A stretch of 64,000 bases of DNA from Micromonospora acroterricola (GTDB taxonomy: Bacteria; Actinomycetota; Actinomycetes; Mycobacteriales; Micromonosporaceae), in assembly GCF_003172955.1 (NCBI RefSeq), contig NZ_QGKR01000178.1, positions 54,534-118,533 on the forward strand, written 5' to 3'. The position numbers and the translations under genes were made by a program. The notes under the pieces are model-generated. The model saw nothing but the letters and a program-made list of their open reading frames with translations. It searched no databases and was not told the DNA's origin. Shown here in pieces: positions 8,309 through 22,412 of the stretch (the stretch's first letter is position 1; every line of letters starts with the position of its first letter).

Positions 8309-9697
8309 TCAGCCGCCCGGTCGCGCGCTCCCGCCCACTACCACCCGGCCGGCCAGCACCGCTCCGAGCAGCCCCAGACCGGCGGCCACCACCAGCGTCA
8401 CGGTGTAGTCGGCCGGGCCGGGCGCGCTTCCGGCCGCCAGCACCGCCCCGGTGAGCGCCAGCACGGTCGCCGCGAAGAGCGAGTCGCCCAGTTGCAGCGA
8501 CGAGCTGTTGCGGCCCTGCTCGCCGGGAGCGGACAGCTCCAGGGTGAGCACCGACAACGACGGGTAGAGCAGCCCCATGCCGACGCCGGCCACCGCCCAG
8601 CCCAGCACGGCGACGGCCACCGGCAGCTCGGGCCGGACGGCCAGCGCCACCGTGACGGTGCCGATCGTGATGCAGCTCAGCCCGACCCGGGGCAGGGTGG
8701 CCCGCGACGCCGGCACGGGGATCCGGCCCTGCACCCACGAGCCCACCGACCAGGCCAGGGCGCCCACCGTGAGGACCAGGCCGGCGGCGGTCGGCGACAG
8801 GCCCCGCTCCCGGGACAGCATCAACGGAATGACCACCTCGGCGCCGACGAACGCCGCCGAGGCGAGCCCCCGGAGCCCGACCACGGTGGGCAGCCCCCGG
8901 GCCGCCCGGAGGAACCCGGGAGGCAGCAGGCGCGGGGCGCAGACCAGCAGGCCGACCACCGCGAACGCGACCAACGCCAGGGCGGTGGCACCGCGCTGCT
9001 GCCCCCCGATGTGCAGCAGTGCGGCGCTCACCGCCGCCCCGCAGGCCCAACCGATCCGGGCCACCGCGCCCGCCGCCGGCCGGGTCGGCACGCTCCGCTC
9101 AAGCGAGCGCAGCCCGGGGTGGATCAGCAACACGGCCGGCACCGCCACCGCCGGCACCGCCAGGAAGACCCACCGCCAGCCCAGGTACTCGACGATCAGG
9201 CCGGCCAACGCCGGCCCGACCAGCGACGGAACGACCCACGCCGCCGCGAACGCCGCGAAGATCCGCCGATGCAACTCCTCCGGGTACGCGTGCCCGACGA
9301 TCACGTAGAGCGCCACCGAGAGCAGCCCGGAGCCGAACCCCTGCACCACCCGGCCGACGACCAGCGCACCCATCACGGGCGCGGTACCGGCGATCACCAA
9401 CCCGACGACGAACCAGGCGACGCCATGCCACATCGGCCCCTTCGGTCCTCGGGCGTCACACCAGATCCCGGAGACCACCATGGCCAGCACGCCCGCGGCG
9501 AACGGGCCGCCGAACGCGATGCCGTACAGCGCCAGCCCGTCCAGGCTGCGGGCGACGGTCGGCATCGCCGTACCGACCGCCAGTGCCTCGAACGCCAGCA
9601 GCGAGATCAGCGCGACGCTGCCGACCGTCATCGCCCGCAGCCGGGGCGCGAACAGTCCCGGTGGGGCCGGTACGGCGGTGACGGAAGGACTCAGCAT
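8309..9697 (-). CDS. MFS transporter
   Basis: A 462-residue major facilitator with 12-14 predicted hydrophobic helices. The loop after helix 2 contains SGIWCDARGPKGPMW, a variant of MFS motif A, and VGRVVQGFGSGLLSVALYVI is typical of drug-efflux MFS. Arginine-rich cytoplasmic loops separate the helices. Start ATG 9697 (MLSPSV) was chosen over an in-frame start 7 codons upstream. It lies just upstream of the GAP-family gene and may share its transcript. The substrate is unknown; a multidrug-type exporter is the best general call. Confidence 0.87.
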   Translation of the reverse strand: MLSPSVTAVPAPPGLFAPRLRAMTVGSVALISLLAFEALAVGTAMPTVARSLDGLALYGIAFGGPFAAGVLAMVVSGIWCDARGPKGPMWHGVAWFVVGLVIAGTAPVMGALVVGRVVQGFGSGLLSVALYVIVGHAYPEELHRRIFAAFAAAWVVPSLVGPALAGLIVEYLGWRWVFLAVPAVAVPAVLLIHPGLRSLERSVPTRPAAGAVARIGWACGAAVSAALLHIGGQQRGATALALVAFAVVGLLVCAPRLLPPGFLRAARGLPTVVGLRGLASAAFVGAEVVIPLMLSRERGLSPTAAGLVLTVGALAWSVGSWVQGRIPVPASRATLPRVGLSCITIGTVTVALAVRPELPVAVAVLGWAVAGVGMGLLYPSLSVLTLELSAPGEQGRNSSSLQLGDSLFAATVLALTGAVLAAGSAPGPADYTVTLVVAAGLGLLGAVLAGRVVVGGSARPGG

Positions 9698-9756
9698 GCA
9701 CCGAGCCTGCGACCTCAACCGGGATTCATGTCAATCGGGGGGTGACCCGGCTCTCG

Positions 9757-10017
9757 TCAGGCGCTCTCCAACGCGCTCCCGACCCCCCGGGCCAGTCCCG
9801 AAAGATGCTGGTCGGCCAGAAGGTGGCCGGCGGTGATCACCAGGGCCATCGGCCACTCGATGACCTGGAGCGCCGCGAGCACTCCGAGCCCCGCGTAGTA
9901 GGCGAGTTTGTCCGGCGGCGGGACCGCGACCTCACCCAGCATCGGCACCTCCACCCGCCGGCTGTACATGTGAACGGTCTCGCGCGCTCCGTTGAGGTGT
10001 CGCGTCAGCGTGCTCAT
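9757..10017 (-). CDS. Small protein of unknown function, adjacent to and divergent from the CtpI-like ATPase
   Basis: An 86-residue protein with a clear Shine-Dalgarno (GGAGGCCGGA) before the ATG at 10017. The N-terminus is basic and polar. Residues about 37-68 form a helical, moderately hydrophobic region (LAYYAGLGVLAALQVIEWPMALVI-like) that may be membrane-associated. It faces away from the P-type ATPase gene, with about 100 bp between the starts. I recognise no domain. The position suggests a function linked to the transporter, but this is inference. Confidence 0.72.
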   Translation of the reverse strand: MSTLTRHLNGARETVHMYSRRVEVPMLGEVAVPPPDKLAYYAGLGVLAALQVIEWPMALVITAGHLLADQHLSGLARGVGSALESA

Positions 10018-10118
10018 TCCGGCCTCCCCGTGTCCGGTGATGGTCGCCGGATTCCACCGCCCACCCCGTCCATGCGCCGTCGACGGCGGAAAGTTCCCCC
10101 GTTCGCCGGGCATAACGG

Positions 10119-14687
<4,569 letters not shown>

Positions 14688-14746
14688 CCACCGTCGCGCG
14701 CATGCGCCCGGCCCGCCGGGGTACCGCAGACGGAGGAGGTGGGCAC

Positions 14747-15547
14747 GTGACGGAGCAGCCGCAGGTGACATTCATCGGCACCGCGACGACGGTGCTGCGG
14801 ATCGGCGGGTTCACCCTGCTGACCGACCCGAACTTCCTGCACCGGGGCCAGCGGGCGTACCTGGGCAAGGGCCTGTGGTCGCGCCGGCGCACGGACCCGG
14901 CGCTGCGGATCGCCCAGCTCCCGGAGCTGGACGCGGTGGTCCTCTCGCACCTGCACGGCGACCACTTCGACCGGGTGGCCCGTCGGGAGCTGGACCGGAA
15001 GCTGCCGATCGTCACCACGCCCGCCGCGGAACGCAAGCTGCGCCGCTGGGGCTTCCGGGCCGCCGAGGGCCTGCCGACCTGGTCGTCGCGGGAGCTGCAC
15101 CGCGACGGTACGACCGTACGGCTGACCTCGATGCCCGGCCAGCACGGCCCCGGCGCCCTGGACGTGCTGATGCCCGACGTGATGGGCACGATGATCGACG
15201 TGGAGCGCGCCGGGCGGCGTGAGTTCCGGCTCTACGTCACCGGCGACACCCTGAACCGACCGCTGCTCACCGCCATCCCCGAGCGGTACCCGGACATCGA
15301 CGCGATGCTGATCCACCTCGGCGGCACGAAGGTCGCCGGGATCCTGCTCACCATGGACGCCCGGCAGGGCGCCGACCTGGTGGACCTGATCCGGCCGAAG
15401 CTGACCGTGCCGATCCACTACGACGACTACGGGGTCTTCCGCTCCCCGCTGGCGCACTTCGTCGACGAGGCCCGCCGCCGCGGCTGGGTGAAGCAGGTAC
15501 GCACCATCGCCCGCGGTGAGACCGCCCCGCTCACCCCGCCCTCCTAG
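14747..15547 (+). CDS. Metallo-beta-lactamase-fold hydrolase
   Basis: A 266-residue MBL-fold protein of the UlaG/RomA-like group. The metal-binding motif SHLHGDHFD lies at about residues 66-74. Later ligands are in MPGQHGPG (about 131), LYVTGDT (about 163) and PIHYDDYG (about 224). Start GTG 14747 follows GGAGGAGG. It lies 60 bp after the ATPase and may be co-transcribed. The substrate cannot be deduced; members act on phosphodiesters, lactones or amides. Confidence 0.92.
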   Translation: MTEQPQVTFIGTATTVLRIGGFTLLTDPNFLHRGQRAYLGKGLWSRRRTDPALRIAQLPELDAVVLSHLHGDHFDRVARRELDRKLPIVTTPAAERKLRRWGFRAAEGLPTWSSRELHRDGTTVRLTSMPGQHGPGALDVLMPDVMGTMIDVERAGRREFRLYVTGDTLNRPLLTAIPERYPDIDAMLIHLGGTKVAGILLTMDARQGADLVDLIRPKLTVPIHYDDYGVFRSPLAHFVDEARRRGWVKQVRTIARGETAPLTPPS

Positions 15548-15573
15548 GCACCGCCCGGGCCGGCGCACACGCT

Positions 15574-15607
15574 GATCGCCGCCTCCGGCGAACCGGCGGC
15601 GGCGATC
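15574..15607. terminator. Bidirectional hairpin between convergent genes
   Basis: A 10-bp perfect stem (GATCGCCGCC at 15574-15583 with GGCGGCGATC at 15598-15607) sits between the end of the MBL-fold gene and the end of the CBS gene. Its symmetric position suggests termination in both directions. There is no long T tract. Confidence 0.6.
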
Positions 15608-15622
15608 GATGACAGGGAACGG

Positions 15623-16042
15623 TCAGCTGCGCTCGGAGATGGCCTCGATCAGGTCACCCACCGGGCGCTCCGGCAGCGACCGGGCCACGTCGGCCACCGC
15701 CACGATGCCGACGAGTTCGTGCCCGTCGATCACCGGCAGCCGGCGTACCTTGTGCTGCCCCATGGTCCGCAGGATCTCGGCCGCGTCGTCGTCCGCGCCG
15801 ATGGTCACCACCTCGCCCTGGGCCAGCTCACCGGCGGTCACGTTGGCCGGGTCACGACCCTCGGCCAGCACCTTCACCACGATGTCGCGGTCGGTCAGCA
15901 TGCCCTTGAGCCGGTTGTCGTCACCGCAGATCGGCAGCGAACCGACCCCCAGCTCGGCCATCCGCTTCGCGGCCGACCTCAGGTCGTCCTGCTCGCGGAC
16001 GCAGCTCACGTCGTTCGTCATGATCTCGCGTGCGGTCGGCAT
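15623..16042 (-). CDS. Two-CBS-domain protein (second copy)
   Basis: A 139-residue tandem CBS protein. Repeat 1 (about residues 3-58) has AREIMTNDVSCV and GMLTDRDIVVKVLAEG. Repeat 2 (about 70-125) has GEVVTIGADDDAAEILRTM and LVGIVAVADVARSLPE. It is a paralogue of the gene at 4198. Such proteins are usually thought to sense adenylates, but no partner gene is adjacent here. ATG 16042 is the start. Confidence 0.9.
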   Translation of the reverse strand: MPTAREIMTNDVSCVREQDDLRSAAKRMAELGVGSLPICGDDNRLKGMLTDRDIVVKVLAEGRDPANVTAGELAQGEVVTIGADDDAAEILRTMGQHKVRRLPVIDGHELVGIVAVADVARSLPERPVGDLIEAISERS

Positions 16043-16144
16043 TGGTCTGACACCTCACTTCCGGGGGGTTGTTGCCGTTCCTCCTACCCCCACGTCTCCC
16101 GACCATGCGAACCACCTGTCGCCGCTCGCCGCTGTCACGCAGAC

Positions 16145-16438
16145 TCAGAAGCCGTCGCGGGGTGGGCCGGGCTCGGCCCAGCAGAGGCCGCCCCGAAACT
16201 CCACACCGGGCACACCGTCACCGACTCGACGGATGTCCACCACGCTCGCCAGCGACCTGGCGAGGTCGCCGCGCAACTCCGCGGCCGCCGTGTCGACGTC
16301 GTCCTCCTCCGTGGACCAGTCGATGTTCGCCGACCGCAGCTCGGCGAGGGCGTGAGCGGTGACGGCTGCCGGGTCGGTGACCACCAGGTCGACCCGGCAG
16401 TAGACGTGCAGGGTGACCGGCGTCGCGTTCTCATCCAC
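16145..16438 (-). CDS. Hypothetical protein, 97 residues
   Basis: A small acidic protein starting at GTG 16438. The sequence (TLHVYCRVDLVVTDPAAVTA... TEEDDVDTAAAELRGDLARSL... GVEFRGGLCW) alternates strand-like and helix-like segments and looks like a single alpha/beta domain. There is no signal peptide or membrane segment. I do not recognise a family. Codon usage is typical for the genome, which supports it being a real gene. Neighbours do not suggest a role. Confidence 0.65.
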   Translation of the reverse strand: MDENATPVTLHVYCRVDLVVTDPAAVTAHALAELRSANIDWSTEEDDVDTAAAELRGDLARSLASVVDIRRVGDGVPGVEFRGGLCWAEPGPPRDGF

Positions 16439-16477
16439 CCGGAGATCATGCCGAGCGGCCCGGCCGAACAGAAGACG

Positions 16478-17509
16478 TCAGCCGGCGCGGACGGGGCGTC
16501 GCTCCGCGGGCGACGGATCACAGGCCGCGCAGACCGGCACGGTGACCAGGCGGTATCCGTACGTGGCGACCGCAAGGCAGCAACCCCAGGCGAGGAAGAC
16601 CAGCACCGTGCCGGCCGCCAGCCAACCCTCCGCCAGCTCCGACCACCTCGTCGTCCCCGCGGCGAGAGCCGAGGCGACGACCCAGATGCCGATGAGGCCG
16701 TACGCGATCAACGCCAACGCGACCACGGTGGCGGGGACGAGTGCCAACGCGCGGGGTACCCGGTGCCCGCCCAGCACCGGTAACCAGTGCGGAAAGACCT
16801 GCCCCCAGCGCTGCGCCAGACCGAGGGTGAGCAGACCACCGGCCAGTGGCGCGAGGGTGATCGACAGTCCGACGGTCCAGCTCAGGTCGTCCTCGGCCGC
16901 GTGGATCAGCTCCGCCGAGATGCCGAACGGCACGCCCGCGAGCCACAGAGCGTGCGGCACCGAGAAGCCGAGCACGGGCACGAGGCACGCCGCGTACGCC
17001 CAGCGCCGGACCCAGGACGGCACCGCTCGCGGACCCTCAGGAAGACGGTGGGTGCAGCGGGCGCGAGCTGTCGCGACCGCCCCGAACAGCAGTCCGCCGG
17101 TCAGCAGCAGGAGGCGTCCCGCCACGTCACGCCAGTCGGTTGGACGGCCCGCAAGCCCGGCGGGCACCTGGAACAGCAGGTGCGCGGGAAACGCCAGAAC
17201 CACCAGGGCGACGGCGGCCGTGCCGCTGGCGACCGACACCAGGCGCCCGGGCCGGCGTACGGCGAGCACCGCCGTGGCGACGAGCAGCCCACTGAGCAGC
17301 ACCGCACCCCAGCCCTGGAGAAACGGAAGGTCGCTCACCTGGTCCGCGCCGCAGCCGGTGGCGGACTCGACCGCGGTCGGCGGGTCGGTGCGGTCGCACG
17401 CCGTCCAGCCCCAGCGACCACCGGCCGCCCAGTAGAGCCGCAACAGGCCGTAGCCGAACGAGAAGGTCAGGGCCGCCTTGCGCCAGGCCAGTCTTCGAGT
17501 CTCCGACAT
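16478..17509 (-). CDS. Polytopic membrane protein of unknown function
   Basis: A 343-residue integral membrane protein with about eight to nine hydrophobic segments. It has a characteristic N-terminus (RKAALTFSFGYGLLRLYWAAGGRWGW) and two cysteines in an external loop near residues 38-53. The C-terminal tail has a CAACD segment and positive charges. No transporter signature is evident. It starts at ATG 17509. Similar proteins occur in actinomycetes without known function. Confidence 0.78.
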   Translation of the reverse strand: MSETRRLAWRKAALTFSFGYGLLRLYWAAGGRWGWTACDRTDPPTAVESATGCGADQVSDLPFLQGWGAVLLSGLLVATAVLAVRRPGRLVSVASGTAAVALVVLAFPAHLLFQVPAGLAGRPTDWRDVAGRLLLLTGGLLFGAVATARARCTHRLPEGPRAVPSWVRRWAYAACLVPVLGFSVPHALWLAGVPFGISAELIHAAEDDLSWTVGLSITLAPLAGGLLTLGLAQRWGQVFPHWLPVLGGHRVPRALALVPATVVALALIAYGLIGIWVVASALAAGTTRWSELAEGWLAAGTVLVFLAWGCCLAVATYGYRLVTVPVCAACDPSPAERRPVRAG

Positions 17510-17678
17510 GACTCGACGATCCGCCCGCCGTCGGACCGGGTGATCCCCGTCAGAAGGGATTCGTCTGCCCCGTGCGGGTGAGCTTCGTCGGAGGCAACAC
17601 GATCGACGCCCGCCACTGTCGCAGCCACTTCTCCGAAACCGCCTTGTTGTCGTGCCGGCCCTTGTCTACGGTGCGGTG

Positions 17679-18383
17679 ATGCTCTCGCGAAAGCTGACGG
17701 TGACCTTCGATGCGCACGACCCGGCTCGCCTGGCGCGGTTCTGGGCCGGAATGCTCGGCCGGAAGGTCGTCGAGGACGCCGGTGGCGTGCTCCTGCCCGG
17801 CGATGACACTCAGCTCAGCCTCCAGTTCGTCCCGAGCCGTGCCAAGAAGGTGGGGCCGAACCGCATGCACCTTCACCTGACGAGCGCCAGCAACGCCGAC
17901 CAGCAGCACAGGGTGGCAACGGCGCTGGGGCTCGGCGGTGGCCACCTCGACGTCGGGCAGCGCCCCGAGGAGGGGCACATCGTCCTGGCCGACCCCGAGG
18001 ACAACCCGTTCTGCGTGATCGAGTCGGATAACGGCTTCCTCGCCGGGTGCGGCCTGCTCGGGGAACTCGCCTGCGACGGCACCCGGGAGGTCGGCCTCTT
18101 CTGGAGCGAGGCGCTGGGCTGGCCGCTGGTCTGGGACCAGGACCAGGAGACCGCGATCCAGTCACCGCACGGCGGCACGAAGGTCGCGTGGGGAGGCCCG
18201 CCCCTGACCCCGAAAGAGGCGAGGAACCGGCAGCGCTTCGACCTCGCCCTCATCGGTGACGATCAGCAGGTGGAGGTCGACCGGCTGGTGTCCCTCGGGG
18301 CCACTCGGCTCGAGGTCGATGAGAACGGGGCCGTCATGCTGTCCGATCCCGACGGCAACGAGTTCTGCGTCAAAGGGCACTGA
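17679..18383 (+). CDS. VOC-superfamily (glyoxalase-like) protein with two domains
   Basis: A 234-residue protein containing two glyoxalase-like domains. Domain 1 (about residues 1-112) opens KLTVTFDAHDPARLARFWAG and ends LADPEDNPFCVIE. Domain 2 (about 118-234) has EVGLFWSEALGWPLVWD and ends LSDPDGNEFCVKGH. The paired DPxxNxFC motifs are typical of this actinobacterial group. The family includes dioxygenases, isomerases and resistance proteins; no specific function can be assigned. Start ATG 17679. It is followed by tRNA-Ala on the other strand. Confidence 0.85.
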   Translation: MLSRKLTVTFDAHDPARLARFWAGMLGRKVVEDAGGVLLPGDDTQLSLQFVPSRAKKVGPNRMHLHLTSASNADQQHRVATALGLGGGHLDVGQRPEEGHIVLADPEDNPFCVIESDNGFLAGCGLLGELACDGTREVGLFWSEALGWPLVWDQDQETAIQSPHGGTKVAWGGPPLTPKEARNRQRFDLALIGDDQQVEVDRLVSLGATRLEVDENGAVMLSDPDGNEFCVKGH

Positions 18384-18427
18384 CCACAGCGCGGCCGGGT
18401 TGCCCAGAGATCAACGGAGGAGAGTGC

Positions 18428-18503
18428 TGGTGGAGCCCAGGGGACTCGAACCCCTAACCACTGCCTTGCAAAGGCAGTGCTCTGCCAGTTGAGCTAGGGC
18501 CCC
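18428..18503 (-). tRNA. tRNA-Ala (anticodon TGC)
   Basis: A 73-nt cloverleaf plus an encoded CCA. Acceptor arm GGGGCCC (5' end at 18503) pairs with GGGCTCC and includes the G3-U70 wobble that identifies tRNA-Ala. The D-loop is AGCTCAACTGGCAGAGC. The anticodon loop CTTTGCAAG contains TGC, and the T arm is GGGGTTCGAGTCCCC. The CCA is genomically encoded (18428-18430). Confidence 0.97.
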
Positions 18504-18548
18504 GTGAGCGGCTGCGGCGTCGCGGATCGCTCGCCGCAGTGCCGGACG

Positions 18549-18677
18549 TCAGCGCAGGTCGGGCGCAGTGGTCGCCTCGTGCCACAGGGCGCGCTCGTCG
18601 TTGGAGGCCTTGACCTTGTTGAACACGACGGCGGCCACGCCGACGACGCCGGCCAGAATCAGCAGCTTCTTGAACAT
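18549..18677 (-). CDS. DLW-39 family small membrane protein
   Basis: A 42-residue protein, MFKKLLILAGVVGVAAVVFN and onward, with one N-terminal hydrophobic helix and a short polar tail containing ERALWHEAT. This matches the actinobacterial DLW-39 family of about 39 residues, typically encoded next to the gyrA/tRNA-Ile/tRNA-Ala cluster. Here it lies exactly between the two tRNA genes. The function of the family is unknown. ATG 18677 follows a GAGGGGTGTCC leader. Confidence 0.88.
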   Translation of the reverse strand: MFKKLLILAGVVGVAAVVFNKVKASNDERALWHEATTAPDLR

Positions 18678-18719
18678 GGGGACACCCCTCGCGCTCGACT
18701 AGCGTCGGACGACGTGCGG

Positions 18720-18793
18720 TGGGGCTAGCTGGAATCGAACCAGCGACCTCAGAGTTATCAGCTCTGCGCTCTAACCGACTGAGCTATAGCCCC
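18720..18793 (-). tRNA. tRNA-Ile (anticodon GAT)
   Basis: A 74-nt cloverleaf with 5' end at 18793. Acceptor arm GGGGCTA pairs with TAGCCCC. D arm AGCTCAGTCGGTTAGAGC. Anticodon loop CTGATAAC contains GAT. T arm CTGGTTCGATTCCAG. The three bases after the discriminator read CCG, so the CCA end must be added after transcription, unlike the neighbouring tRNA-Ala. Confidence 0.97.
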
Positions 18794-18895
18794 GTGTTGC
18801 GACGAGCAAGGTTAACCCATCCGCTGAGTCGGCCCCAAATCGGGGTCCGGGCCTGCGAGCCGGGTCGTCGACGCCTGCGAAACCTACCTGAGTAC

Positions 18896-18937
18896 GGGAC
18901 GCCGGAGCGACCGCATTCCGCGGTGCCCCGGCGTCCC
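18896..18937 (-). terminator. Hairpin downstream of the DUF3566 gene
   Basis: GGGACGCCGG (18896-18905) pairs perfectly with CCGGCGTCCC (18928-18937), 6 bp beyond the stop of the DUF3566 gene. It probably ends that minus-strand transcript before the tRNA genes. There is no clear T tract, as is common in this GC range. Confidence 0.65.
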
Positions 18938-18943
18938 GATCGC

Positions 18944-19849
18944 TCAGTCCCGCTCGGCGAGGGTCAGCTCGATGCCGCCGACCAGGTCGGCGCAGACGTT
19001 GTAGACGAACGCTCCCAGCGTGGCCAGCGCGGTGAACAGCACCACGTTGACCAGGCCGATCAGCGCCGAGCTGAGGATCACGCCCTTGGCGGTGATCTGG
19101 AAGCCGCTGGTGCTCTGCCCACCGCCGGCGTTGACCAGGTCGCTCAGGCTGTCGTTGACGCTCTGGAACACGCCCATCGCGTCGAGCGCCAGGTAGAGCA
19201 CCGAGGTGGCCACGACCACGACGATGAAGAGCACCACCGAGACGGCGAACGCGAACTTCATCACGGACCAGGGGTCGATCCGCTTCAGGTTCAGCCGGGC
19301 CCGGCGCGGTCCGCGGGAGGCGGCCGAGCTGACCGAGGTACGCGCGGCGCGTACCGCGTCACCGACCCGGGCAGCCCCGACGGCGGAGGCGGTTCCGATG
19401 CCCGGCGGCAGGCCACCACCGCTGGCCGGCCGGGCGGCGCCGGTGGTGCGCGCCGCCCCGTCCGGCTGCGGCTGGGTCATGCCGGGCGTGATCCGGGGCT
19501 GGGTGCCCGTGGACCCGGTGGACGTCGCCTGACCGGCCCGGACACTGATCGGCTGGGTGGTCGTGGGACGAGCCGGGGCCGCCGGCGCCGGGGTTGCAGC
19601 GGCGGGCGCCGGTGCCTCGGTACCAGACGTCTCGGTCTTGTCGCCCGATCCAGCGTCCTCACCGGGCTGGTCCGGCGGGGGTGTCATGCCGGGGGCCCGG
19701 GTGAATTTCGGGGCAGGCGCGTCGGCGGGAACCGTTGCCCGGCCCACGGCCGCGCGGCCGGTCGCTGGTGTGCCGCCCTTGGCGGCCTCCTCGTCGACCG
19801 GGTTGGCCGAGGTCCCCGTGTTCCCCGACTTCGCCTGTGTCTCCGTCAT
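18944..19849 (-). CDS. DUF3566 transmembrane protein downstream of gyrA
   Basis: A 301-residue protein. Residues 1 to about 180 are disordered, rich in Pro, Ala, Thr and Gly. The C-terminal 115 or so residues form the DUF3566 domain, with two membrane helices (VMKFAFAVSVVLFIVVVVATSV and VNVVLFTALATLGAFVYNVC) either side of a segment with SDLVNAGGGQ. The mycobacterial counterpart sits at the same place after gyrA. Start ATG 19849 lies 4 bp after the gyrA stop, so it is part of the gyrA transcript. The function is unknown. Confidence 0.9.
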   Translation of the reverse strand: MTETQAKSGNTGTSANPVDEEAAKGGTPATGRAAVGRATVPADAPAPKFTRAPGMTPPPDQPGEDAGSGDKTETSGTEAPAPAAATPAPAAPARPTTTQPISVRAGQATSTGSTGTQPRITPGMTQPQPDGAARTTGAARPASGGGLPPGIGTASAVGAARVGDAVRAARTSVSSAASRGPRRARLNLKRIDPWSVMKFAFAVSVVLFIVVVVATSVLYLALDAMGVFQSVNDSLSDLVNAGGGQSTSGFQITAKGVILSSALIGLVNVVLFTALATLGAFVYNVCADLVGGIELTLAERD

Positions 19850-19853
19850 TCAA

Positions 19854-22376
19854 CTAGTCCTGTTCGTCAGGTTCGTCGGCATTGCGAGCAATAGCCACGA
19901 TAGTCACGCCGTCCGGGAGGTCCATCAGCTTGACCCCCATTGTGTTCCGGTCACGCGTACGGCGTACAGGCTTCACCGGAGTCCGGATGACACCACCGTT
20001 GCTGGTGATCGCGAACAGCTCGTCGTCCGGGTCGATCACCACCGCGCCGACCAGACCACCGCGCCGCTCGGTGATCTTCGCAGTCAACACGCCCTTACCT
20101 CCCCGGCCCTGCACCGGGTATTCCTCGATCGGGGTACGTTTCGCGTATCCCCCGTTCGTGGCCACCAGAACGTCCAGACCCTCCCGAACGACCTCCATGG
20201 CGAGCAGGACGTCGTCGTCCGTGAAGCGCATGCCGATCACGCCCGAGGTGGCCCGACCCATCGGCCGCAGCGCCTCGTCGGAGGCGTTGAACCGGATCGC
20301 CTGCGCCTTCTTGGAGACCAGCAGCAGGTCGTTCTCGGGTGCCACCAGCGCAGCACCGACCAGCTCGTCCTCATCGCGCAGGTTGATCGCGATGATTCCG
20401 CCGGAACGGTTGGAGTCGAACTCCTCGAGCCGCGTCTTCTTCACCAGGCCGTTCTTCGTGGCCAGTACCAGATAGGGGGCTACCTGGTAGTTCGGGATTT
20501 CGATGATCTGCGCGATCTGCTCGTCGGGCAGGAACGCGAGCAGGTTGGCCACGTGTTGGCCCTTGGCTACCCTACTGGCCTCCGGCAACTCGTACGCCTT
20601 GGCCCGGTAGACGCGGCCCTTGTTCGTGAGGAACAGAATCCAGTCGTGGGTTGAGCATACGAAGAAGTGGCTGACGATGTCGTCCTGCCGCAGCGTGGCG
20701 CCGCTGACGCCCTTGCCGCCGCGCCGCTGCGAGCGGTAGAGATCAACCTTGGTCCGCTTGGCGTACCCGGTCCGGGTGATCGTGACGACCACGTCCTCGC
20801 GGGCGATGAGGTCCTCCATCGAGACCTCGCCGTCGAACGGGATGATCTGCGTCCGCCGGTCGTCGCCCCACTTGGCCACGATCTCGCCGAGCTCCTCAGA
20901 GACGATCTTCCGCTGCCGCTCCGGCTTGGCGAGGATGTCCTTGAGGTCGGCGATCTCGATCTCGAGCTTGGCCAGGTCGTCCACGATCCGCTGCCGCTCC
21001 AGGGCGGCGAGCCGGCGCAGCTGCATGTCGAGGATCGCGGTCGCCTGGATCTCGTCGATCTCCAGCAGCCGGATCAGGCCCTGCCGGGCGTCGTCCACGG
21101 TCGGCGAACGCCGGATCAGCGCGATGACCTCGTCCAACGCGTCCAGCGCCTTACCCAGACCGCGCAGGATGTGCGCCCGCTCCTCGGCCTTGCGCAGCCG
21201 GAACGCCGTCCGCCGGCGGATCACGTCGATCTGGTGCTCGACGTAGTAGCGGATGAACTGGGCCAGGTTGAGCGTGCGCGGCACCCCGTCGACCAGGGCC
21301 AGCATGTTGGCGCCGAAGGTCTCCTGGAGCTGGGTGTGCTTGTAGAGGTTGTTGAGCACCACCTTGGCGACCGCGTCGCGCTTGAGCACCAGCACGATGC
21401 GCATGCCGGTACGGCCGGAGGACTCGTCGCGGATGTCGGCGATCCCGGCGAGCTTGCCCTCCTTGATCAGCTCGGCGATCCGCTCGGCGAGATTGTCCGG
21501 GTTGACCTGGTAGGGAAGCTCGCTGACGACCAGGCAGGGCCGGCCCCGCTTGTCCTCCTCGACCTCCACCACGGCGCGCATCCGGATCGAGCCGCGACCG
21601 GTGCGGTACGCGTCCTGGATGGCGGTGGTGCCGACGATCAGGCCGTGGGTCGGGAAGTCCGGGCCCTTGACGATGCCGAGAAGGGCTTCGAGGGTGGTCT
21701 CCTCGTCCTCCTCCGGGTGCTCCAGGCACCACTGCACCGCCGCGCCGATCTCCCGCAGGTTGTGCGGCGGGATCTTGGTGGCCATGCCGACCGCGATGCC
21801 CTCGGAGCCGTTCACGAGCAGGTTGGGGATCCGCGACGGCAGGATGGTGGGCTCCTTGGCCCGGCCGTCGTAGTTGTCCTGCAGGTCGACGGTGTCCTCG
21901 TCGATGTCCCGCAGCATCTCCATGGCCAGCGGGTCGAGCTTGCACTCGGTGTACCGCATGGCGGCGGCCGGGTCGTTACCCGGAGAGCCGAAGTTGCCGT
22001 TGCCGTCGACCAGCGGGTACCGCAGCGACCAGGGCTGCGCCATCCGGACCAGCGCGTCGTAGATCGCCGAGTCGCCGTGCGGGTGGAACTGACCCATCAC
22101 GTCGCCGACGACCCGGGAACACTTCACGTAGCCCCGGTCCGGTCGGTAGCCGGAGTCGAACATCGCGTAGAGGATCTTGCGGTGGACCGGCTTGAGCCCG
22201 TCCCGGACGTCCGGCAGCGCGCGACCGACGATGACGCTCATGGCGTAGTCGAGGTAGGAGCGCTGCATCTCCACCTCGAGCCCGACCGGTTCGATCCGGT
22301 CGTGCGCGACCACCGCGGCGATGGCCTCGGTGGGGACCTCGGGCTCGTTCGGTGTGGACTCGGGAGAATCGGTCAC
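19854..22376 (-). CDS. gyrA: DNA gyrase subunit A
   Basis: An 840-residue subunit that cuts and rejoins DNA in the A2B2 gyrase, which introduces negative supercoils. The quinolone-resistance region reads [19 protein letters not shown], with Ser near 103 and Asp near 107, the susceptible-type residues at the E. coli 83 and 87 positions. The catalytic tyrosine is in [10 protein letters not shown] (about 142). The GyrA box [12 protein letters not shown] and six-blade C-terminal wrapping domain follow. It ends in a short acidic tail. Start is GTG 22376 with AAGGG upstream. A hairpin and DnaA boxes separate it from gyrB. Confidence 0.98.
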   Translation of the reverse strand: MTDSPESTPNEPEVPTEAIAAVVAHDRIEPVGLEVEMQRSYLDYAMSVIVGRALPDVRDGLKPVHRKILYAMFDSGYRPDRGYVKCSRVVGDVMGQFHPHGDSAIYDALVRMAQPWSLRYPLVDGNGNFGSPGNDPAAAMRYTECKLDPLAMEMLRDIDEDTVDLQDNYDGRAKEPTILPSRIPNLLVNGSEGIAVGMATKIPPHNLREIGAAVQWCLEHPEEDEETTLEALLGIVKGPDFPTHGLIVGTTAIQDAYRTGRGSIRMRAVVEVEEDKRGRPCLVVSELPYQVNPDNLAERIAELIKEGKLAGIADIRDESSGRTGMRIVLVLKRDAVAKVVLNNLYKHTQLQETFGANMLALVDGVPRTLNLAQFIRYYVEHQIDVIRRRTAFRLRKAEERAHILRGLGKALDALDEVIALIRRSPTVDDARQGLIRLLEIDEIQATAILDMQLRRLAALERQRIVDDLAKLEIEIADLKDILAKPERQRKIVSEELGEIVAKWGDDRRTQIIPFDGEVSMEDLIAREDVVVTITRTGYAKRTKVDLYRSQRRGGKGVSGATLRQDDIVSHFFVCSTHDWILFLTNKGRVYRAKAYELPEASRVAKGQHVANLLAFLPDEQIAQIIEIPNYQVAPYLVLATKNGLVKKTRLEEFDSNRSGGIIAINLRDEDELVGAALVAPENDLLLVSKKAQAIRFNASDEALRPMGRATSGVIGMRFTDDDVLLAMEVVREGLDVLVATNGGYAKRTPIEEYPVQGRGGKGVLTAKITERRGGLVGAVVIDPDDELFAITSNGGVIRTPVKPVRRTRDRNTMGVKLMDLPDGVTIVAIARNADEPDEQD

Positions 22377-22412
22377 TGTATACCCTTATCAGACTCAGAG
22401 TCGTTTTCGTGC

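Noticed and set aside
18431..18793. tRNA genes as an integration site for a mobile element
   Set aside because: No integrase, direct repeat or shift in composition was found around either tRNA. The neighbourhood matches the conserved chromosomal arrangement.
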